Source: Microbispora sp. NBC_01189 (lineage in GTDB: Bacteria; Actinomycetota; Actinomycetes; Streptosporangiales; Streptosporangiaceae). From it: a stretch of DNA of 64,000 nt. The notes under the pieces are model-generated. The model worked only from the letters and a program-made list of their open reading frames with translations. It was not told where the DNA came from and ran no database searches. The stretch covers positions 2,235,501-2,299,500 of the forward strand of contig NZ_CP108581.1 in the NCBI RefSeq assembly GCF_036010665.1, read 5' to 3'. Position 1 is the stretch's first letter, and each line of letters opens with the position of its first letter. Of this stretch, positions 23,981-32,709 are shown piece after piece. Made by a program: the position numbers and the translations under genes.

Positions 23981-25728
23981 AGATCGCCCCTCTCCTGTAC
24001 GGCCTTGGCCGCCTCCCGCAGCCGCGCCGCCGTCTCGGTGGCCGGGCCCAGCCCCTCGACCAGCGAGGAGAAGCGGGCGCGTTCCTCGTCGAGCAGCGCG
24101 CGGACCCGGCGGCGCAGGTCCTCCCGGGCCTCCTGCGTCAGAGTGCGCACGGCCTGGTCGCCGAAGACGGCCTCCAGCAGCTTCTGGCTCAGCACGCCGG
24201 TGCCGCCCGCGATGCCCAGCTCTATGCCGGTGATCCCGCCCGTCGTGGAGAAGACGGCCAGCATGATCAGCACTCCCAGGCTGTTCACCCCGAACGACGC
24301 CGCCCGGGCGATCGTGCGCCGGTCGGCGCCCTCCGATCTCACCAGGTCGAGCACGTGGCCCTGCCAGGCGCGTACGGCTTCGCCCGCCCGGCGGGGCAGG
24401 TCGGCGGAGGCGCGGCCGAGCCGTCCTGAGACGGCGACGCCGGACCTGTCCAGCACGTCGCGCCCGGCGGGCAGTGCCAGCCACGCCTCGACGGCCCGCT
24501 CGGCGGCGCCGTCGGCGGTGGACCGGATCAGCGCCTCGACCCCGCTCTCCAGCGCCACGCGCAGCTCCCGGTCCGGCGCGGGACCACCCCGGAACGCCGC
24601 CGCGATCCGGTCGCGCAGCCAGCCGATCCGCGACTCCAGCGAGCGCATGAGGTCGCCCGTGCCGACGAAGTCCTGCCAGCGGGCCAGCACCTCACCACGC
24701 AGCAGCCTGCCGTCCCGCATACCCTCGTCGAACGCCGACATCGCCACGTCGTACGCCTTGTCGGCGATGGCGCGCAGTTCGGCGATGCCCACGCGCTGGC
24801 GCTCGACGCGGTCGGCGAGATCGGGCACCCGGGTCGCGAGGCTGTCGAGCGCGCCGGTGAGGGTGCGCCGGACCACCTCGGCCCGCGCCTTGGCGTCCAC
24901 CGACAGGTCGGCGAGCCAGGTCGCGATCGGCTGCACGGCGGGCGCGGGCAGCCGGGCCCGTTCCGTGGGCAGCGCCAGCTCCGGCACGGCGAACAGCGGC
25001 GTGCCGGCCAGGCCGTTGTCCGCGAGCAGCCGGGCCAGGTCGGCGGCCACGGGCTCGCGCGCCTCGTCCGGCACCCGCTGGAGGATCACCGCGAGCGCCG
25101 TGCTCCGCTCCCGGGCCAGGCGCAGGAAGCTCCACGGCACCTCGTCGGCGTACCGCGCGGCGGTCGTGACGAACAGCCACAGGTCGGCCGCGGCGAGCAG
25201 TTGCGCGGCCAGCTCCCGGTTGGCGGTGACGACCGAGTCGATGTCGGGGGCGTCGAGCAGCGCCAGCCCGGGGGGCAGCGCCTCCACGGGGGTGATCCGC
25301 AGCGTGCCGGGCTCGCCCCGCCCCGCGCCGGACGCTCCCCCTGTCGCGCCTCCGGCCACGCCGCCCGTCACCCTGGCCAGGCCGGGCAGGATCACCGGCG
25401 AGGTGAACCAGGGAGAGTCGGCGGGGTTGCACACCAGGGTCGGCGCGAGCGTGGTGGGCCGCAGCACCCCCGGCTCGGTCACGGCCGTGCCGACGAGGGA
25501 GTTGACCAGCGTCGACTTGCCCGCCCCGGTCGAGCCGCCGACGACCGCGAGCAGCGGCGCGTCGATGGCGGCGAGGCGGGGCAGCAGGTAGTCGTCGAGC
25601 TGTCCGCGCAGCTCCTTCAGCACGCGCCGGTCGGCCGCGGCGTCCCCGATCTCCAGGGGGAACAGGTCCTGATCGAGGTGACGCCGCAGGATCTCCAGGG
25701 CCGCTCGCAGCCTGTCGTTCCCCGCCAT
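23977..25728 (-). CDS. Dynamin-family GTPase
   Basis: A 583-residue protein. The P loop is GGSTGAGKSTLVNSLVG near residue 64, G3 is DAPDIDS near 168, and a mostly helical stalk-like region follows. A hydrophobic hairpin near residues 480-515 (LGVLIMLAVFSTTGGITGIELGIAGG, given here in part as VLIMLAVF and GIELGIAGG) is suited to membrane insertion. It ends in a charged helix. The stop is shared with the TTG start of the second GTPase. Paired dynamin-like proteins in actinomycetes take part in septation or membrane repair; which applies here is unknown. Confidence 0.87.
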   Translation of the reverse strand: MAGNDRLRAALEILRRHLDQDLFPLEIGDAAADRRVLKELRGQLDDYLLPRLAAIDAPLLAVVGGSTGAGKSTLVNSLVGTAVTEPGVLRPTTLAPTLVCNPADSPWFTSPVILPGLARVTGGVAGGATGGASGAGRGEPGTLRITPVEALPPGLALLDAPDIDSVVTANRELAAQLLAAADLWLFVTTAARYADEVPWSFLRLARERSTALAVILQRVPDEAREPVAADLARLLADNGLAGTPLFAVPELALPTERARLPAPAVQPIATWLADLSVDAKARAEVVRRTLTGALDSLATRVPDLADRVERQRVGIAELRAIADKAYDVAMSAFDEGMRDGRLLRGEVLARWQDFVGTGDLMRSLESRIGWLRDRIAAAFRGGPAPDRELRVALESGVEALIRSTADGAAERAVEAWLALPAGRDVLDRSGVAVSGRLGRASADLPRRAGEAVRAWQGHVLDLVRSEGADRRTIARAASFGVNSLGVLIMLAVFSTTGGITGIELGIAGGTGVLSQKLLEAVFGDQAVRTLTQEAREDLRRRVRALLDEERARFSSLVEGLGPATETAARLREAAKAVQERGDL

Positions 25729-25805
25729 ACACCCGACCTTCCCCGGGGAAGGCCCTCGAATCAGCCACCCGCGCCGAGATCACGTGGCGGGCGGCGGCCG
25801 GTTCG

Positions 25806-26519
25806 TCAGGCGCCGGGGGCGGGAGTGGGAGTGGCGGCGGGCAGCAGCACCCCGCACTTCTCGTACGCCTTGGCTACCTTGGGGTCCGCCGTCGCGAGGT
25901 CGCGGAGGCGGACCGCGCCGGAGATCTCCGCGCCGTTGTCCTTCATGCAGGTGCGGAAGGCCTGCAGGGCCTGGGGATCCGCGCCGCGCCGGCCGAACCC
26001 GCCCGGACCACCCTGCGGCATCAGCGAACGGCACGCCTCGAACGCCTTCTGCGTCGCCGGGTCCATCGAGCGGAACCCGCCGAAGCCCCCGCCCGGCCCG
26101 CCGCTGGGCCTACCGCTGGGCCAGGCAGTGGGCCAGGCAGTGGGCCTCACGCTCGGCCACTCCGTCGGCCTGCTCCTGCGCCGGTCGCCGGGCCGGTCAC
26201 CGGGCCGGTCACCGGGCCATGCGGACGGGCGGCCGCTCGGCAGCGTGACGCCGTTCTGGCGCAGGCAGTCGGTGAACGCCGCCCGGGACCCGGCCCCCGC
26301 GGCCCGGTCGCCGGTCGCGGCACCGGCGGTCGCGCCACCAGGGCCACCACCCGCGCTCCCACCACCCGCGCTCCCACCGCCGTCGGCGCCACCGTTGCCG
26401 CCGCCACCGCAGCCGGTCACCATGACCGTGAGGACCACCGCGACCACGGCTGCGTACGGGCGACGAAGCGAGGCGGCGCCGGCCGGGCCGCGTACGGCGG
26501 ATCTCGAAGTGCCTGGCAT
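25806..26519 (-). CDS. Lipoprotein with two CxR/CLLP cysteine modules
   Basis: A 237-residue predicted lipoprotein (VMVTGC lipobox near residue 37) with a Gly-rich linker. Four cysteines occur in two repeated pairs: FTDCLRQNGV and FEACRSLMP, then FRTCMKDNGA and YEKCGVLLP. The pattern duplicates the single module of the protein at 20185. A tract of GDRP and TAWP repeats lies between the first pair. It begins just after the histidine kinase gene (3 bp gap), so it belongs to the efflux/two-component operon and may be a periplasmic-side sensor or adaptor accessory. Confidence 0.72.
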   Translation of the reverse strand: MPGTSRSAVRGPAGAASLRRPYAAVVAVVLTVMVTGCGGGGNGGADGGGSAGGGSAGGGPGGATAGAATGDRAAGAGSRAAFTDCLRQNGVTLPSGRPSAWPGDRPGDRPGDRRRSRPTEWPSVRPTAWPTAWPSGRPSGGPGGGFGGFRSMDPATQKAFEACRSLMPQGGPGGFGRRGADPQALQAFRTCMKDNGAEISGAVRLRDLATADPKVAKAYEKCGVLLPAATPTPAPGA

Positions 26520-26522
26520 CTG

Positions 26523-28046
26523 TCAGCCTTTCTCGACGGGCGGGCAGGAGGGGATGCGGATGCGGAACACCGCACCGTGCCCGGGCTCACTGTCCGCCGT
26601 GATGGTGCCGCCGTGCGCCTGGACGAGGGCGGCGGCGATCGACAACCCCAGTCCGGTGCCGCCGGAGTCGGCCCGGCTGCGGGCGGGGTCGGCGCGGTAG
26701 AACCTCTCGAAGACGCGGCCGGCGTCGCCGGGCGCGAGACCGGGCCCGTCATCGGCCACCTCGATCACCGCGACCGGGCCCGGCAGGGCGCCCACGCCGA
26801 CGCGGAAGGCCGTGCCCTCGGGCGTGTGACGCAGGACGTTGCCCACCAGGTTGCCGACGACCTGCCGCAGCCGCGCCTCGTCGCCGAGCACCCGCACCGG
26901 CCGATCCGACCCGTCCAGCCGGAACAGGTCGATCTCCCGGTCCGGCGCCAGGGTCTGCGCGTCGAGCACCGCCCCCGCCGCGAGGCTGAGCACGTCGACC
27001 GGGCGGCGTTCGAGCGGGCGCTGCTGGTCGAGCCGCGCGAGCAGCAGCAGGTCGTCCACCAGCAGGCCCATCCGTACGGCCTGGTCCTCGATGCGGCGCA
27101 GCAGCGTCCCGGGATCCTGCGACCGCTGCTGCCGGTACAGCTCGGCGTAGCCCCGGATCGAGGTCAGCGGCGTACGCAGCTCGTGGGAGGCGTCCGCCAT
27201 GAAGCGGCGCATCCGCTCCTGCGACGCCTCCCGCTCCTGGAACGCCGTCTCGATCTGGGCGAGCATCCCGTTGATGGACCGGCCGAGCCGGCCCATCTCC
27301 GTACGCTGGTGGCGGGGCGGGACACGCCGCGACAAATCGCCCTCCGCGATGGCCTCCGCCGTCCGCTCGATCTCCCCGAGCGGGCGCAGGCTGTGCCGTA
27401 CGAGCCAGTAGCAGGCGACGCCGAGCGCGACGACCACGGCGAGGCCCACCCCGGTGACGATGAGCACGAGCCGGGAGACCGTGCCGTCGATGTCGCCGAG
27501 ACTCACCGCGGCGACGCGGAAGCCACCGCGCCGCTCCTCGCGCACGACGATCCCCCGCCAGCGATCCCCTGAGGGGGACTGCACCGTGAACAGCCACTGC
27601 GCGCGGTCGGCCCTGGGCTTGGGCAGCGCGGGCGGGTCGGAGTTCGGCGGCTCCTGCACCGTGTGCAGCAGCCTGCCGTCGCCGTCGAGCAGGACGATGT
27701 AGAAGAAGCCGAACTGCCTCGGCGGCCGCGAGTACGGCTCCGTGCCCTGGTCTCTGTTCGGGTCTCTCGGCCGCGACCCGGAAGGCGGCTCGGACGGGCG
27801 CCGGGCGAACGCCGAGAGCTGCGCGTCGACCCGGTCCACCAGATAACCCCGCAGGAGCTGTACGGCGAAGCCCCCGGTCAGCGCGATCGCGAGCGTCACG
27901 AGCAGCAGCGTCCCCGCGACGAGCCGCAGCCACAGCGGGGTCCGCGCGGCCCGCCGCCGGAGCTCGCGGACGCCGAGCAGGCGGAGCCTCCGGCTCGCCC
28001 GGGTCAGGGCGCGGAGCCGCTCACCCACGCGGCGCACGGAGGACAT
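26523..28046 (-). CDS. Sensor histidine kinase
   Basis: A kinase of up to 507 residues. It has two transmembrane helices (about 38-62 and 185-210) around an extracellular domain, then HAMP, phosphoacceptor box SHELRTPLTSIRGYAEL, N box VVGNLVGNVLRHT, DGPGLAPGD, and GGTGLGLSIAAALVQAHGG near the end (given in part as GTGLGLSI). The start is uncertain: ATG 28046 overlaps the response regulator by 26 bp, and GTG codons at 28037 and 28028 are alternatives; none has a clear ribosome-binding site. It pairs with the regulator just upstream. Confidence 0.9.
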   Translation of the reverse strand: MSSVRRVGERLRALTRASRRLRLLGVRELRRRAARTPLWLRLVAGTLLLVTLAIALTGGFAVQLLRGYLVDRVDAQLSAFARRPSEPPSGSRPRDPNRDQGTEPYSRPPRQFGFFYIVLLDGDGRLLHTVQEPPNSDPPALPKPRADRAQWLFTVQSPSGDRWRGIVVREERRGGFRVAAVSLGDIDGTVSRLVLIVTGVGLAVVVALGVACYWLVRHSLRPLGEIERTAEAIAEGDLSRRVPPRHQRTEMGRLGRSINGMLAQIETAFQEREASQERMRRFMADASHELRTPLTSIRGYAELYRQQRSQDPGTLLRRIEDQAVRMGLLVDDLLLLARLDQQRPLERRPVDVLSLAAGAVLDAQTLAPDREIDLFRLDGSDRPVRVLGDEARLRQVVGNLVGNVLRHTPEGTAFRVGVGALPGPVAVIEVADDGPGLAPGDAGRVFERFYRADPARSRADSGGTGLGLSIAAALVQAHGGTITADSEPGHGAVFRIRIPSCPPVEKG

Positions 28047-28710
28047 AGCCCACGCCGCGCAGGGTGTGGATCAGCTTCGGCTCGACCGCGTCCACCTTGC
28101 GCCGCAGGTAGGAGACGTACGACTCGACGACGTTGCGGTCTCCGCCGAAGTCGTAGTGCCAGACGTGGTCGAGGATCTGCGCCTTCGACAGCACCCGGCC
28201 CTGGTTCGCTATGAAGTAGTGCAGCAGCTTGAACTCGGTGGGCGAGAGCCGCACCGGCGCGCCGCGGCGCCACACCTGGTGGGACTCCTCGTCGAGCTCC
28301 AGGTCGGCGACGCACAGCCGGGCGGGGAGCGGGTCGCTCGAGCGGGTGCGGCGCAGCACGGCCCGGATCCGGGCGAGCACCTCCTCCAGGCTGAACGGCT
28401 TGGTCACGTAGTCGTCGCCGCGGCCGAGACCGGCGAGTTTGTCCTCGGCGGCGTCCCTCGCGGTGAGGAACAGCACGGGGATCCGCCGTCCCGTCAGGCG
28501 GAGCCGGTCGGAGACGGCGAACCCGTCCAGGTCGGGCAGCATGACATCGAGCACGATCAGATCCGGGCGCGCCTGGCCGGCGAGTTCCACCGCCTCGCGC
28601 CCGGTCGCCGCGGTGATCACCTCGAACCCGGCGTACCGCAGGCTCGCCGACAGAAGCTCCCTGATGTCCGGCTCGTCGTCGACGACGAGCAGACGGCCCT
28701 CGGTGGTCAC
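28021..28710 (-). CDS. OmpR-family response regulator
   Basis: A 229-residue regulator. The receiver domain runs from LLVVDDEPDI through phospho-site VLDVMLPDLDG to TKPFSLEEV, and the winged-helix domain ends in RGVGYVLRAP. GTG 28710 overlaps the upstream DUF5666 stop and has AGGAGG ahead. Against its paralogue at 36400 it lacks one residue in the loop before GDDYVTKPF (GLGRGDD versus GLTLGGDD), an in-frame 3-bp difference. It probably controls the efflux genes upstream in the same operon. Confidence 0.92.
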   Translation of the reverse strand: MTTEGRLLVVDDEPDIRELLSASLRYAGFEVITAATGREAVELAGQARPDLIVLDVMLPDLDGFAVSDRLRLTGRRIPVLFLTARDAAEDKLAGLGRGDDYVTKPFSLEEVLARIRAVLRRTRSSDPLPARLCVADLELDEESHQVWRRGAPVRLSPTEFKLLHYFIANQGRVLSKAQILDHVWHYDFGGDRNVVESYVSYLRRKVDAVEPKLIHTLRGVGYVLRAPRG

Positions 28711-29315
28711 GAGCCCGCCCTCCTGCCGCCGGGTGAGCCCTGGGTGACGGAGGTGGCCGCCACCTGCCCCTCCGCGTCGGCGGTCCCGGCGACGGTGACG
28801 AAGCCGCCCGGCTTGATGTCCGCGACCTTGCCCGCCCGGGTCACCTGCACGCGGGTGTCGTGGGAGGTGATGACCGTGACCACCGCACCGCTCATGGTCT
28901 GGACGTAGATCTTGTCGCCGTCGACCAGCTTGACGGTGCCGAAGGTCATGCCGCCCGCGCCCGCAGCGCCTCCGCCTCCGTCTCCGGCGCCTCTGCCCGC
29001 GCCTCCGAACGCTCCGCCTCGGCCGTACCCCCCGCCGGCGCCCTGGCCGGCCTGACCACCGGCCTGCTGACCACCGGCGGGGCCCTGTCCGCTGCCGTAC
29101 GCGCCCGCGCCGGCCGCGCGGCCCGGCGTGGAGCCGCCGAAGAGCTTGTGCGCCTGGATGCCGAGGAGCAGCCCGGCCACCAGCAGGACGCCTCCCGCCA
29201 GGGCCAGGGTCACCTTGGACCCGCCCGCCCGGGCCGGATGCGCCGCCAGCACCTCCTGGAGGTCGTCGCCGAACGGCGAGCTCTCCAGAAGCTCCTCTGT
29301 GTCGCGTCTGCTCAC
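28707..29315 (-). CDS. DUF5666-type single-span membrane protein
   Basis: A 202-residue protein with a cytosolic N-terminus, one transmembrane helix (about 36-55) and a long Gly/Ala/Gln linker. A small beta domain (about 125-200) follows, with GTVKLVDGDKIYVQTMSG and DIKPGGFVTVAGTADAEG, as in DUF5666 proteins. GTG 29315 has GAAGGGAG upstream. It lies between the efflux transporter genes and the two-component genes. The function is unknown; a membrane accessory or signal-transfer role is inference. Confidence 0.8.
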   Translation of the reverse strand: MSRRDTEELLESSPFGDDLQEVLAAHPARAGGSKVTLALAGGVLLVAGLLLGIQAHKLFGGSTPGRAAGAGAYGSGQGPAGGQQAGGQAGQGAGGGYGRGGAFGGAGRGAGDGGGGAAGAGGMTFGTVKLVDGDKIYVQTMSGAVVTVITSHDTRVQVTRAGKVADIKPGGFVTVAGTADAEGQVAATSVTQGSPGGRRAGS

Positions 29316-29340
29316 ATCCGTCTCCCTTCGGTGGGTCCGC

Positions 29341-29422
29341 GGCTCGGGTGGTCTCGGCTCGGGTGGTCTCAGTTCGGGTGGTCTCAGTTCGGGTGGTCTC
29401 AGTTCGGGTGGTCTCAGTTCGG
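29341..29422. repeat. 15-bp minisatellite, five full copies
   Basis: Two units of GGCTCGGGTGGTCTC (29341-29370) and three of AGTTCGGGTGGTCTC (29371-29415), then seven bases of a sixth. It fills the gap between the permease stop and the DUF5666 gene and would be transcribed as part of the operon leader. The unit length keeps a frame open but no gene uses it. Confidence 0.9.
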
Positions 29423-29459
29423 AGGTTCGGGCTCAGGGGTCGGGGCCCGGGGTCGGGGG

Positions 29460-30752
29460 TCATTCGAAGCGCAGGGCCTCGATCGGCCGCAGTCCGGCGG
29501 CGCGGTTGGCGGGATAGCTGCCGAAGAACAGGCCGATCGCGACCGACACGCCCAGCGCCAGCGCGATCGAGGCCGGGACGACGACCGGCCGTACGCCCGC
29601 GATCGTGAACTGGGCGCCGACGACCGCGATCAGCACGCCCAGCAGGCCGCCGACCAGGCTGAGCAGCGTCGCCTCGGCGAGGAACTGTCCCAGTATCGCC
29701 CCCCTGGGCGCGCCGATCGCCTTCCGGATGCCGATCTCCCGGGTCCGCTCGGTGACCGTGACGAGCATGATGTTGGTGATGCCGATGCCGCCGACGAGCA
29801 GGCTGATCGCCGCCACCGCGCCGAGCAGGACCGTGAACGTCGCGGTCGCCGCGCTGACCGTCTCCTGCAGGGTCGCCTGGTTGAGGATGCGATAGTCGGC
29901 GCTCGCCGCGTTCGTGATCCCGTGCCGCTGGTCGAGCACCCCGGCGACCTCGCTCTGCGCCGCGTCGACCGTCTCGGCGCTCTTCGCCTGCACGAGGATC
30001 TGGCCCAGCGGCCCGAACCCGGTCAGGCTCTGCTGTACGGCGGGCAGCGGCGCGATCGCCAGGTCGTCGGCGTCCTGGAACCCCGACGATCCGGCCTCCT
30101 TCAGCACGCCCACGACCGTGAACGGCACGCCCGACACGGTGATCTGCCGGCCGACCGGATCGACCGCGCCGAACAGGTCCTCGGCCACCGTGTGCCCGAT
30201 GACCACGACCTTCCGGGCGGCGAGCACGTCGTCGTTGTAGAAGTAGGCGCCCTTGACGACCGGCTTGTTCGACGTCTCGAAATAGCTCGGATAGGTGCCG
30301 ACGAACTGCCCGATCGCGTGGCTCGCCCCCTCGTACGTCGCGGTCTGGGACTGGGCGGTCACGACCGGCGAGACGCTCCTGACGGAGGGGGCGTTCGCCG
30401 AGTCGGCCAGCGCCCGCGCGTCGTCCAGGGTCAGGTCTCTGGCCTGGGTGCGGGGGCCGGTGTTCTGCCGCGCACCCGCTCCTCCCCCGCCTCCCCCGCC
30501 GCCGCCGAGGAGCCGGGCGAACCCTCCGCCTGGGCCCCCTTCGCCTCCCGAGGTGGAGGGCGTGACGGTCAGCGAGTTCGCCCCGAGCCGCTGGATGTTC
30601 TGCTGGATCTGCTGGGAGGACCCCTCGCCCACCGCGACCAGCAGGATCACCGCGGCGACGCCGATCAGGATGCCGAGCATGGTGAGCGCGCTGCGCATCT
30701 TGTTGGCGGCCAGGCCGCGCAGCGCGAAGCGCAGGACCTCCGCGGCGTTCAC
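29460..30752 (-). CDS. MacB/FtsX-type ABC transporter permease
   Basis: A 430-residue permease with one N-terminal helix (LTMLGILIGVAAVILLVAVGEG region, about 23-43), a large outer domain and three C-terminal helices. The signature GGIGITNIMLVTVTERTREI is split by the helix end near residue 315, and IGAPRGAILGQF follows. A Gly-rich loop lies near residue 80. The GTG start overlaps the ATPase stop. With the ATPase and the adaptor it forms a MacAB-like tripartite exporter, of the type that exports peptides or antibiotics or handles lipoproteins. Confidence 0.93.
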   Translation of the reverse strand: MNAAEVLRFALRGLAANKMRSALTMLGILIGVAAVILLVAVGEGSSQQIQQNIQRLGANSLTVTPSTSGGEGGPGGGFARLLGGGGGGGGGAGARQNTGPRTQARDLTLDDARALADSANAPSVRSVSPVVTAQSQTATYEGASHAIGQFVGTYPSYFETSNKPVVKGAYFYNDDVLAARKVVVIGHTVAEDLFGAVDPVGRQITVSGVPFTVVGVLKEAGSSGFQDADDLAIAPLPAVQQSLTGFGPLGQILVQAKSAETVDAAQSEVAGVLDQRHGITNAASADYRILNQATLQETVSAATATFTVLLGAVAAISLLVGGIGITNIMLVTVTERTREIGIRKAIGAPRGAILGQFLAEATLLSLVGGLLGVLIAVVGAQFTIAGVRPVVVPASIALALGVSVAIGLFFGSYPANRAAGLRPIEALRFE

Positions 30753-31543
30753 GAGGCCACCTCGGCGAGCCGCGGCGGCGGGCCGCCGACCGGGGTGGTG
30801 CGCACGTCGTCCACGATCCGGCCGTCCATGAGGCGGACGACCCGCTTGGCGTGGGCGGCGACCTCCTCCTCGTGCGTGATGAGGACGAGGGTCCGGCCGC
30901 TCACGCTGAGCCGGTCGAAGATGTTCATGATGTCTCCGCTGGACGTGCTGTCGAGGGCACCCGTGGGCTCGTCCGCGAGCAGCAGGGTCGGCGCGGTGAC
31001 GAGCGCGCGGGCCACCGCCACCCGCTGCTGCTGACCGCCGGAAAGTTCGTTGGGCTGGTGGTGGACCCGGTCGGCGAGGCCCACCCGGTCGAGCGCGGCC
31101 AGCGCCCGGCGGCGCCGCTCCGCGGCGTGGACCCCGCCGTACGCCAGGGGGAGCTCGACGTTGGCGAGCGCGCTCATCCGGGGGATCAGGTTGAACGACT
31201 GGAAGACGAACCCGACCTTCCGGTTGCGGACGATCGCCAGCCGCCGCTCGTCGAGGGCGCCGACGTCGGTGCCGTCCAGGTGATAGGTGCCGCCGGACGG
31301 CACGTCGAGGCAGCCGATGATGTTCATCAGCGTCGACTTGCCGGACCCCGAGGCCCCCATGATCGCGACGTAGTCACCGCGCTCGACCGTGAGCGACACC
31401 CCGCGCAGCGCGCGCACCGCCGTCTCTCCCTCGCCGTACACCTTGGTGACCTGGCCGAGGACGAGTACGGGCGGCGGGGCGGGGTTCACCGGTGGAGCGG
31501 GGTTCACCAGTGGAGCGAGGTTCACCGGCGGTTCGGGGTTCAC
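30749..31543 (-). CDS. ABC transporter ATP-binding protein (LolD/MacB type)
   Basis: A 264-residue ATPase with Walker A GASGSGKST near residue 60, Q-loop FQSFNLIPRM, signature LSGGQQQRVAVARAL and Walker B LLLADEPTGALD. The first 28 residues are a PPVNPAP-like repeat encoded by an 18-bp tandem repeat carrying four GTGAAC codon pairs, so the true start could be any of several GTGs; relatives begin near VLVLGQVTKVY. GTG 31543 overlaps the adaptor stop and is listed for that reason. Confidence 0.93.
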   Translation of the reverse strand: MNPEPPVNLAPLVNPAPPVNPAPPPVLVLGQVTKVYGEGETAVRALRGVSLTVERGDYVAIMGASGSGKSTLMNIIGCLDVPSGGTYHLDGTDVGALDERRLAIVRNRKVGFVFQSFNLIPRMSALANVELPLAYGGVHAAERRRRALAALDRVGLADRVHHQPNELSGGQQQRVAVARALVTAPTLLLADEPTGALDSTSSGDIMNIFDRLSVSGRTLVLITHEEEVAAHAKRVVRLMDGRIVDDVRTTPVGGPPPRLAEVAS

Positions 31544-31546
31544 CGG
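31483..31546. repeat. 18-bp tandem repeat at the ATPase start
   Basis: Units at 31483, 31501 and 31519, each near GGTTCACCGGTGGAGCGG, with a partial fourth at 31537. On the coding strand every unit begins translation-like with GTGAAC, giving several in-frame start codons. Confidence 0.85.
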
Positions 31547-32709
31547 CCGCCCCCGCCGCCGCCTCTGCCGCCCCCACCCGCGCCCCCACCCGCACCGCCG
31601 CCCGCGCCGCCGCCGAAGCCGCGCCCGAACCCGCCTCCGCCGCCCGGGAACTGGATGCCGCCGCCTCCGCCGGTGGTCGTGGCCTGGGGCCGCACCACCT
31701 GGTCGCCCTCCTGGAGCCCCGACTTGATCTCGGTGGTCGTGTCGCCCTTCAGGCCGGTCTCCACCCGTCTCACCACCTGCCTGCCGTTCTCCAGCACGGT
31801 CACCAGCGTCTGGCCGCCCGCCGTGGTGACCGCCGAGGACGCCACCGTGAGCACGTCGTCCGCCGTGCCCACCGTCACCTGGACCGTGGCCGTCTGCCCG
31901 AGCCGTACGGAGGAGGGGACGCCGGTCAGCGCGACCGTCACGGCGTACTGCACGACGTTGTTGTTCGTTTGCGGCTGCGGGTCGATCACGGACACCTTGC
32001 CGGCGGCCGTCACCCCGGTGAGAGCGTCGAAGGTCACCGTCGCCGCCTGGCCGGTCCTGATCCTGGTGACGTCGGCCTCGGTGAAGTTCCCCACGATCCG
32101 CAGCCGCGCGGGGTCGGCGATCTCGGCGAAGCCCGTGGACCCGCTCTGCGACTGGGACGAGGACTGCGACTGCCCGCTCTGGGAGGAGGAACCGCCGGAC
32201 CCGCCCGAGGACCCGCCCTCCGAACCGTTGACCGCCGTGACGACCCCCGCGAACGGCGCCTTGAGCACCGTACCCGCCAGCGCCCGCTTCGCCGACCGGT
32301 AGGCGTTCCTCGCGCTGATGTACTGCGAATAGCCCGAGGCCGTCGAGGTGTCGGCGTCATCGGCGGCGTCCAGGCTCGCCTTGGCCGCCTCCAGGGTCTC
32401 CCGGGCCGCCGTGTCGTCGAGCCGGGCGAGCACCTGGCCCTTCTTGACCCTGTCGCCGGTCTCGACCAGCACGGTCCGCACCGTACCGTTCGTGCCGAAC
32501 GCGAGCGCCCGGGTGCGGGCGCTCTCCACGGAACCGGACGCCGACACCGACGCGAGCACGGTCCCGCGGGTCACCCGGGTCGTCGGCGGCGCGGCCCCGG
32601 CGGAGGAATCGCCTCCCAGTGACGCCCAGGCCGCCGCGATCCCGCCGAGCAGCAGCACCACCAGGACGCCGTTGATGACCAGCGTCCTGCGCTTCGTCGA
32701 CAGCTTCAC
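31540..32709 (-). CDS. Efflux adaptor (HlyD/MacA-like membrane fusion protein)
   Basis: A 389-residue adaptor. One N-terminal transmembrane helix (about 9-29) is followed by a split lipoyl domain (GDRVKKGQVLARLDD, then GTVLKAPFAGVVTAV). A helical hairpin carries a Ser/Gln/Gly-rich insert near residue 175, and the beta-barrel region has VRLGQTATVQVTVGT. The last 40 residues are almost only Gly and Arg. I start at GTG 32709; the upstream extension has no coding character. It is the first gene of the transporter operon. Confidence 0.88.
   Translation of the reverse strand: MKLSTKRRTLVINGVLVVLLLGGIAAAWASLGGDSSAGAAPPTTRVTRGTVLASVSASGSVESARTRALAFGTNGTVRTVLVETGDRVKKGQVLARLDDTAARETLEAAKASLDAADDADTSTASGYSQYISARNAYRSAKRALAGTVLKAPFAGVVTAVNGSEGGSSGGSGGSSSQSGQSQSSSQSQSGSTGFAEIADPARLRIVGNFTEADVTRIRTGQAATVTFDALTGVTAAGKVSVIDPQPQTNNNVVQYAVTVALTGVPSSVRLGQTATVQVTVGTADDVLTVASSAVTTAGGQTLVTVLENGRQVVRRVETGLKGDTTTEIKSGLQEGDQVVRPQATTTGGGGGIQFPGGGGGFGRGFGGGAGGGAGGGAGGGGRGGGGGGR

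Noticed and set aside
28710-29463. N-terminal extension of the response regulator through the repeat region
   Set aside because: It is the out-of-frame reading of the DUF5666 gene; the regulator's GTG with AGGAGG explains translation.
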